Assembly: GCA_021209875.1 (NCBI GenBank)
Contig: JAGYVD010000001.1
Location: 5,890,001 to 5,954,000, forward strand
Origin: Rosellinia necatrix
Lineage: Eukaryota > Ascomycota > Sordariomycetes > Xylariales > Xylariaceae
Length of the DNA: 64,000 bases
Direction: 5' to 3'
The notes under the pieces were generated by a model. The model searched no databases, was not told where the DNA came from, and saw only the letters and a program-made list of their open reading frames with translations. The number at the start of each line of letters is the position of its first letter. The first letter of the stretch is position 1. Shown one piece after another: positions 57,342 to 64,000 of the stretch. The position numbers and the translations under genes are program-made.

Positions 57342-58730
57342 GAAGTTACCAGGAAAGGGACGCACAAAAAAGGTGAACAAGAGAAGGAGAATTGTATTAA
57401 TACAGGTTATGAAAAGCATGGTCAGATGTCTTTTAAACCAATACTGTCTGGTTATCCAGAGGGCTGTACTGAGTCGGTAAGCTCTAAGCCACACTATCAC
57501 TAAGGGGTCATGATACCCGCGTTTTCGCAAACCCAATACGTTACATTTTAAAAGAAGTCTCGATCATTGATACCTAACATATAATCATTACCCAAAAATT
57601 CGCTCCCTAAGGGAAACCAGACCTCATCTTTACACCCTCGTCCTTTTTATTTGGCACGCCCTTAGCCTTAGAGGGGCTTGTGTTGAAGTAAGGAACTGTC
57701 AGCAAGATTACGAGAGAATGATCAACATCGCGGCACGATATGATCCTATCGCCATTACTAAATATTCCGAATCTCCAATGGATTTGATGTAGATGCGGCC
57801 CGGCCATATTTGAAGCTGACCAGGAGCGTTTCGAGGGTATTGACGCACATGTCGAACTGATCATCCTGATATGTTGAGCTCCTATGAGCGCGCGAGTTCT
57901 CCTTCCGCAATAGACTTATAGCGTCGAAACCATATTACTAATTTCTCATGTCATTATTCCCTCGGCGGCACCGCAATGTTTATATACATCATATCCATCC
58001 GGATCAAGCGCAGCCAGGAGATCGAGACGAAATTAGAGAGAGGTACAGAGACCCCAAGCTGCGATGAGAAGTGCCCTAATTAGGAGCTGGAACAGACGGT
58101 CACGGCGAAGGGTCAAAGATATAGGCGGTCCTGTATAGAAGATTGAGTGTTAAATCTTGACGGTTTATCATCGTGACCATGTCCCATATTATCCCGATCC
58201 ATATTCCGGGCAACCGCTAAGATGGGAATCGAGACTATTCGATGATCTACGACTATAGGCACCCCGCCGGTGCTTGTAAGATGCTGACACTAATCAAGTT
58301 CTCGGCTTTGGAAGAATCGTACGTCTTCAGAATACCAGTTAGGTCAAGAGGTTCTACTCTGTATTATTTTGTTCAGCCTTTGCAGAAGTATGACAAATCA
58401 CTTGCTTTGCGTCTGCTATTATTAGCCTATTAAGGGAGTCGTGGCGGTGGCGTGTCAGAAGCCTCTCTCTCTCTCGAGTCGGTCCAAACGCATGGAACCA
58501 GGATTTGATGTTGGGTGTTTAGGGAGGTATATTGAAAGCACTAACTACCTCGTAATGATGCCGGCCGGCGAAAGCTTGGGAAAGGGGTTCCCTTCCATAA
58601 ACGCTACGAGCTAGAGCTGCTCGCCATGCCCAACCCCGCCCGATACACATAGCAAATTCAATTATCCATCATCGCCATCATCATCATCAATCTCATAAGA
58701 CATATATATCGCACTCGTAGGGTTCCACTC
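57342..58730. other. Intergenic, no gene supported
   Basis: A minus-strand 85-codon frame at 57607-57864 has no recognisable homology. Short (TC)n and (ATC)n tracts occur near 58464 and 58672. Confidence 0.45.
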
Positions 58731-58763
58731 CGTGCCCCGTGCCCCGTGCCCCGTGCCCCGTGC
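58731..58763. repeat. 7-bp minisatellite just 3' of a stop codon
   Basis: CGTGCCC is repeated about 4.7 times. It lies 3 nt beyond the stop of the gene at 58767-59087, so it falls in that transcript's 3' UTR. Confidence 0.9.
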
Positions 58764-58766
58764 ATT

Positions 58767-59087
58767 TTACGCGCCGCCCTCTCGCTTGACGTATCCATCG
58801 CCCATCCGTTTTTCGTATTTGCGATCGACGTCCGAGACGTCCGTGATGCGGTTTCGGGAGGATGCTGCAGCGGTGGCGCCGGCCCCTCCCACGCGGCGGT
58901 TGGCGGGTTGTTCCGAAAACTCGTAGACGGGCCGCTGGCCAGGTAACTGGTGCATGCGCTCGGTCTGGGTGCCCGTGTGGTCGGTGTAGCTGCGCTCCGC
59001 ATAGACGGTCCGTTGGGGCTGGCCGCCGCTGGTTGAGGATGAGGAGCTGTAAAAGCTGTAGGAGAAGGATTGCGAGTTTGAAGACAT
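58767..59087 (-). CDS. Small conserved fungal protein, unknown function
   Basis: A single 106-codon exon. The protein is Ser/Tyr-rich at the N-terminus (MSSNSQSFSYSFYSSSSSTS), polar throughout, and ends 'YEKRMGDGYVKREGGA'. Short Ser-rich proteins with a 'RITDV.D.DRKYEE' region and an EGGA terminus occur widely in filamentous ascomycetes, by recollection, without known function. No signal peptide or membrane helix; probably intrinsically disordered. The overlapping plus-strand frames are GC-rich shadows. Confidence 0.7.
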   Translation of the reverse strand: MSSNSQSFSYSFYSSSSSTSGGQPQRTVYAERSYTDHTGTQTERMHQLPGQRPVYEFSEQPANRRVGGAGATAAASSRNRITDVSDVDRKYEKRMGDGYVKREGGA

Positions 59088-60496
59088 TCTGTGCCTTGGT
59101 TTCCGATGAATCTCGACGTTACTTGATGGATGGGAGAGTAGGTATGGTTCTAGGGTTCTTGACTATCTTGGATATTTCGATTTGGTGATGTACCCCGCGT
59201 ACTGTATGGTATGTGGTAGTGGATAATGTGTGTAGTTCAGAGGTCGATTCGCTGTAACGATCCCCCCCTACCTTGATAGTTATACCTGAGGAGGGTGGTG
59301 GCATGAAATAGGTGGCGTGTTGTACATGACGTCATGATGAAATGATAACGCACGGGCCTGCCTAAGATGTGAATATAATCGTGAAGCAAGCGATTGCACC
59401 TACCTCCATTAGATGTCTACACTACTTTCCTTGAGGTTGATTACCCGTAACGTGTATTGCGATGAATACCTGGGTACTTGGATTGCTTCTTGATTAGAAA
59501 AACCTAATAGATTGTGTTGCATGTCTTGACGAGATCGTACCTGAATCATGAATCTAAGTGACGCTAGACCTGCGGCTAGACCTGCGCCTAGAGCTGCGGC
59601 TAGAGCGATCCTGTTGATAACTAACTACCTAGGTATGTACTTTAGATACTGCCAGTGGCCTTTTGCCTATCATGAGTACGTCCATATATAGAATACGTGC
59701 TAACGAATATACGTCGCTTGGAAAATTGGGCTACACATACATACCTGCCTCAATATTTCGTTGATTATTTTCATTGGTTCCAAAACCAGTAATCCCTCCA
59801 CTAGTCCCACTTCCCCAGACAGGCTAGCGGCAGTCCGACGAAGTGGACTCGGAACGGCCGAATGAGGAATGGACAAAAAATGTTGTCATTCAAATATTTC
59901 AGCACAACATTTGCACACAACCAAAAGTGCTTACTAAAAGGTTGTCGTCTTAATTCTCCAAATAGAACATCGTTTCTGGGCTTTGTTTGTTCGAACAGGA
60001 AGTTGGGCTTCCAGAGAGAGACACAGCAAACTCAGCATGCGTTGCATTTTAATATCTACCGGCATCTAAGCATAGTGTATACACGCGAGGGTCCGAGGGA
60101 GAGAGCGGCGTAGTTAGCAACATTGATGGGGCCGTCATCAAATCGACCACGGAATAAATAGATGGGGGTTCTTAGTTAACATGAATTCATTCGCTGGGTA
60201 CCCAGTGAAACTAGCCCTTGGCATACTAGCTTACGAGATCCTCCAACACGGCCCTGACCTCCTGTCATCACGGCCATACCTGTTAGGAACCCCGGTAGGG
60301 GCGGTAGTTTTGCTCAGAGTCTTCTTCGCTTTCTCCCAGGTAGTCATGCCTAATTCCTAGTTGTTCTCACGAAATCGGTACTGCTCTACGAGGTTGCTAG
60401 AGAGTTATTCGAACTGTCAAGGCTATATCATAATTGCGTATAATACTAACAGTTTTCTTCCGCTTCTGTGTTTGTTCTACGTATCTTAAACCAAAG
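59088..60496. other. Intergenic, no gene; TACCTAGGTA at 59626-59635
   Basis: Promoter of the small conserved protein and flank of the sulfotransferase-like gene. A short tandem of 'CTAGACCTGCGGCTAGA'-type units lies at 59570-59605, followed by the exact palindrome TACCTAGGTA. Confidence 0.5.
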
Positions 60497-61580
60497 ATGG
60501 GTGGCGTTCCTTCGGTCCCGCGCGACCCTTCGCGCAAGGTGCAGGTTATCTGCGCCGGATATGCCCGTACCGGAACGTCGACAATGGCGCTGGCAGTCGA
60601 GCAGTTGCTAGATGGGCCATTTCTCCACGGTGGCACTCAGGTTTTGAACCGTGAAGACGGTATGAGCTCGCCTCCCTCTCTCCCTACTGCTTTCTCGACC
60701 TACTCTCACCTCACTCTCATCACCATCTTCACTCCTGTCACTCATAGGCCACTATTAGCTGCCCCCCTTAAAAACCCCGTGACTAACGTTGAGCTGATTT
60801 TCATCTCAAAAACAGCCTACTGCAAGAAATGGGTGCAGGTGTACGACGCCAAGAAGCGCGGCGACAAGGCGCAGACGCTGGCGCTGCTGCGGGAGGTGAC
60901 GGCGGGCTTCATCGGGGTGGCGGACATGCCGCCGCTGGACTTCATCCCGGAGCTGATGGAGCTGTACCCGGAGGCCAAGGTGGTGCTGGTGGAGCGGGAC
61001 CCGGAGCGCTGGCTCGAGAGCCTCATGGTCGTCTCCCGCGCCTCCAACAAGCCGTGGCTGCCCTACCTCGTCTGGGTCGTCCCCGGCTGGCGCTGGTTCC
61101 CCTCGCTCGTGCGCCACTACGGCGAGAGCGCCAAGCGCCTCATGCAGCTGGAGCCGAAGGGCGAGGTGAAGCGCGGGACTAGTAAGTGACCACAACAACA
61201 CGAACGTCTCATTATCTCGTAGTGGTTATGATGGATGTGGTTGTCTTTTGTAATTGGCTAGTTGGTTGCTGTAGAGATTTAAAAACTGACACCCCCCTTC
61301 CCCTTTCGCAGAACTCATCATCAACTGGAATAACTCCGTCAAGGAGATGGTCCCGCCCGAGAAGCTGCTCGTCATGCAGCTCAAGGACGGCTGGGCCCCG
61401 CTCTGCAACTTCCTCGGCCTGCCCGTCCCCGACGGTCCGCTGCCGCGGGCGAACGACACGGAGGCGGCCCTGCAGATCTCCAGCGACGTCACGCGCCGCC
61501 TCGCTCAGATCTGGGGCACAGCTATAGGCACCGCGGCTGTCATTGGTTTCGGTGCGTGGAGGGCGTGGAAGACACGTTAA
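60497..61580 (+). CDS. Sulfotransferase-fold P-loop protein with C-terminal hydrophobic tail
   Basis: Member of the fungal sulfotransferase-like P-loop family (often annotated NAD-dependent epimerase or P-loop hydrolase). The donor would be PAPS if active; the acceptor is unknown. Exons are 60497-60659, 60816-61181 and 61312-61580, with exact phases, 265 aa. Start MGGVPSVPRDPSRKVQ. The 5'-phosphosulfate-type loop is GYARTGTSTMALAVE. 'DFIPELMELYPEAKVVLVER' precedes 'DPERWLESLM', the 3'-phosphate region. 'PPEKLLVMQLKDGWAPLCNF' then 'LGLPVPD' close the fold. The tail 'GTAIGTAAVIGFGAWRAW' is hydrophobic and may anchor the protein in a membrane. Exons 2 and 3 are very GC-rich at third positions compared with exon 1. 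An upstream in-frame TTG-led extension lacks an ATG. Confidence 0.82.
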
Positions 61581-62229
61581 GGAGAACGGATAGCCCTTGG
61601 CGTGTGCAGCTGTGCCATGTAACCATCATGCTTGGTCGGGTGTATTTGGCTGATTGGATATACGGTGATCCTCGACACCACTGGTGCCTCATATCCCTCT
61701 GTGTCGTCGTTAATGGATGTATATAATGAAACTTTTAAAATGCAGATCAGGTTGGAGACGGCAGGTTTAGAATTAAATACCCTAACAATACCCATCACTA
61801 GCGTGGAATTATTGCCAACGGTCTATCTATGGTCTTATGTGAGCTTCTCTGATCTGTGTTACTCATCCTCTCATACCTCAAAAACTGCCCTATATGAGAG
61901 CAGCTTGAAGAACAACAGCAATAAATCAACAACCATCTCATTTTATATAGATACCCCTAGATATACTTTAGCATCATGAATAAGTAAGTTTGGTTCACTT
62001 TCTGGGAGTATTAAATTGCGCAATATTTATGAACAGAGAGTTGTCGAAATGGACAGGATGGAAATATATGCTTCATGTCTCTTTATCATAATTCCAATGC
62101 CGCCAAACACCATGCATGCATGCTTTTCTAGTACTACACCATAATCGACTCATAGACCAAATGATATACATAAGCGCCCTTGTGCACATACACCCTTCCA
62201 AAACCAATCGTTATATCTCGTAACAGGTG
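61581..62229. other. Convergent intergenic region, no gene
   Basis: 3' flanks of the sulfotransferase-like and Mcp1-like genes. AT-rich with short frames. Confidence 0.5.
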
Positions 62230-63388
62230 CTACCGACCAGCGAATTCGTAAATACCGTCGTACACACTCGCTAGCCACCCCTGCGCCGGCCCGGCCCGCG
62301 CCACGACACCCAGGCCACCAGCCGCCCAAACGGCAGCAATGGTGAGAGCCGTGCCGTTGACAGCCCACCAGGCGCGGCTCCTGCGGCGCCGTGTGGCCTT
62401 GTCGGTGGTGGTCTTCCTCCAGTCCGCGGGCGGGGCCCAGTCCAGCCACCTCGCCATGCCCCAGACCATGTGGCCTGCGCCGGCGGTCAAGAGGAAGGCA
62501 TAGGCGACATAGGCGGACGGGGCGTGTCTCGAGAAGCCGTGGGCTACGTACGCGAGGCCGATGTTGCTGCTGTCGCCGTCGACGGCCAGGGGGAGGAGGC
62601 GGTTCATGGCGACGTGCGAGGTGAGGAAGACGGCGAGGACGTAGCCCGAGGCGGAGATGTTGCTGAAGACGGGCCATATCCGCGACGTGGGCTTGCGTGA
62701 CGCCGGGTACGGGTCGTCGGATTTCTTGAGGCTCCAGAAGCCCGTGTCGGCATCCCCCTGGTACCTCCGCTTGTTCTCCCGCCGCCGCAGGAGCCGGACG
62801 GCGATGCCGGAGAGGACGTGGGCGACGACCGGGAGCCCAACAAGCAGGGGCTCCGTGTAGCGGGTTTGGTAGAGCTCGCGGGTCATGAGAAGGAAGGGTT
62901 CGGAGTAGGGTACGGAGCGGTAAATCAGTGGTATCACGGCTGTGTTGGCGAAGTGTAGGCCGGCGAAGAAGGTGAAGGTGTAGCTCGAGTAACGCTGTAT
63001 GCGGGTAACTATTTCGAGGTAGGCCGTGTTAGTAAACAAGGCTGGTACTGAATACGAAAGCCGGGCGTGGAGTCATGGCATAGAGCCATGGCGTAGGTAG
63101 GCGGTGTCAAGCAAACGGTGAAACAAGGCCGTTGGCTATGCGATGCGAAAGGGCTATGTGAGTGTACGGACAGTAGAATATCGGCCCACGACCGGTGCCG
63201 CTGAGTCCGATTGACACCGGGGAGCGCCTAGAGGGTGATACGACACCCGATGCAGAGGCCTCTGGCGAGTCTTCAGACGACTCATCTTCGGGCGTGTCTA
63301 TGGGCGACGGGTCAAGATGCACTAAAGACATCAAAGACATCAACGTCTCCGACCCTCTCTGGTGCAAGTACGGGTAATTGGACGGCAT
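62230..63388 (-). CDS. MCP1: Mcp1-like mitochondrial membrane protein
   Basis: Matches the MCP1/DUF1691 family, outer-mitochondrial-membrane proteins that recruit Vps13 and help lipid homeostasis in yeast. Exons are 63388-63172 and 63008-62230, 331 aa. The donor GTCCGT is unusual, but the phase and the joined sequence 'GPIFYFTRIQRYSSYTF' fit the family better than the alternative start at 63039. The N-terminus is acidic/Ser/Pro-rich ('LDPSPIDTPEDESSEDSPE'). TM segments: 'TFFAGLHFANTAVIPLIY', 'TEPLLVGLPVVAHVLSGIAV', 'ISASGYVLAVFLTSHVAMNR' (with conserved His), 'AYVAYAFLLTAGAGHMVWG' and 'AVNGTALTIAAVWAAGGL'. The two halves repeat the same helix-His pattern, as known for Mcp1. Confidence 0.78.
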
Positions 63389-64000
63389 CGTGGCAGCAGC
63401 GTCGAATTACGTCGAGCCGTAGTCTAGCGGGTTTGACATATGTACCAATATCTGTATGGACGGGTTGTAGGAATTACAGATATGGGGATTATAATAAATA
63501 GTACTAGGTAGGTAGTAGCAGTTAATTCTTGTGTGTAAGTGGGTTGGCCACACCCTTAGGGTCTCGATAAGTGTGTCCAACGAGATAGGCATATATATAT
63601 ATATATGTATGTATGTGCTGGTCAAGAAAAATAAAATGTTAAGTTTCCTTCCCAGCTGGACTGGACTGGGCCGGTTAGCGCTGTTCCACTTTTACTACGT
63701 AGTTGCCCCGCGATCCGATCTCCAAATTCCCCAATCCTTCACGAGAGACAGGGATAGAGCACCCTACAGACTTGCCTATCAATCCAGCTTTATTCTTTAT
63801 TGCAAAACCATCCATTGTACCCCCTTAGTTACCGGACCAACGAGCAAAAACATCCGGAGCCAGAACTGGCCACGGCAGCCTTGGATCTTTGCCTGTTTAT
63901 AACCTGATTTCATCAAACATCAAGTTGGAAAGGTTACTTAAAATGCCCCCAGTAAGCTTGTCATCTCCTAGAACACCCCCATTCATGAATACCGCCATCA
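63389..64000. other. Right-edge intergenic DNA with (AT)n/(GTAT)n tract
   Basis: No gene is supported. A (AT)n-(GTAT)n microsatellite lies at 63590-63616 and TAGGTA repeats at 63503-63515. Short frames at the far right have no recognisable product. Confidence 0.5.

Noticed and set aside
57607..57864. 85-codon minus-strand frame
   Set aside because: No recognisable domain, no neighbouring exon, and composition like its AT-rich surroundings.

Overview
The window is nuclear DNA of a filamentous ascomycete, most likely a sordariomycete. Short GT-AG introns (mostly 50-120 nt) interrupt most genes. The protein families are typically fungal: NACHT STAND receptor, HeLo-like/ankyrin protein, Zn2Cys6 regulator, CFEM-7TM receptor, sedolisin, Rsm22, Mcp1 and a Tri3-like acyltransferase. 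Long AT-rich gene-poor stretches and decayed coding relics separate the gene islands. Exon borders were set by hand from splice signals, reading phase and recalled family conservation. Models whose phases close exactly are given with exact ends.

Layout. 1-5.8 kb: 5' part of a NACHT receptor (running off the left edge), a pair of inverted MITE-like repeats, a small membrane protein and a six-exon FAD monooxygenase. 7.8-13.2 kb: a short Zn2Cys6 protein, a CmcJ/AsaB-like oxidoreductase and the siroheme enzyme MET1. 14.5-16.3 kb: an HNH-nuclease relic and an unmarked 24-residue metallothionein-like peptide. 16.8-31.8 kb: mitochondrial RSM22, an 11-exon sugar transporter, a HeLo-like/ankyrin protein, a membrane-anchored thioredoxin, a SPOUT RNA methyltransferase and a DHA1-type MFS transporter. 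34.7 kb: intron-containing tRNA-Arg(ACG). 36.9-42.4 kb: catalase-peroxidase and a secreted sedolisin, convergent.

45-57.3 kb is an accessory region: a saccharopine-dehydrogenase relic, a Tri3-like acetyltransferase pseudogene with four lesions, a rhodopsin-domain pseudogene, a short-chain dehydrogenase with one homopolymer frameshift, an intact P450 and an intact CFEM-7TM receptor. It looks like a secondary-metabolism locus in decay. 58.7-63.4 kb returns to ordinary genes: a small conserved protein, a sulfotransferase-fold protein and an Mcp1-like mitochondrial membrane protein.

Themes: oxidative and metal stress (catalase-peroxidase, thioredoxin, metallothionein, siroheme), two proteins of the fungal innate-immunity/heterokaryon-incompatibility type, and a degrading oxidoreductase/acyltransferase cluster. 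The palindrome TACCTAGGTA recurs in four intergenic regions, far more often than chance predicts. I did not find a clearly new multigene system. The best leads are the metallothionein micro-gene, a mitochondrial presequence on the catalase-peroxidase first AUG, and the decaying cluster.
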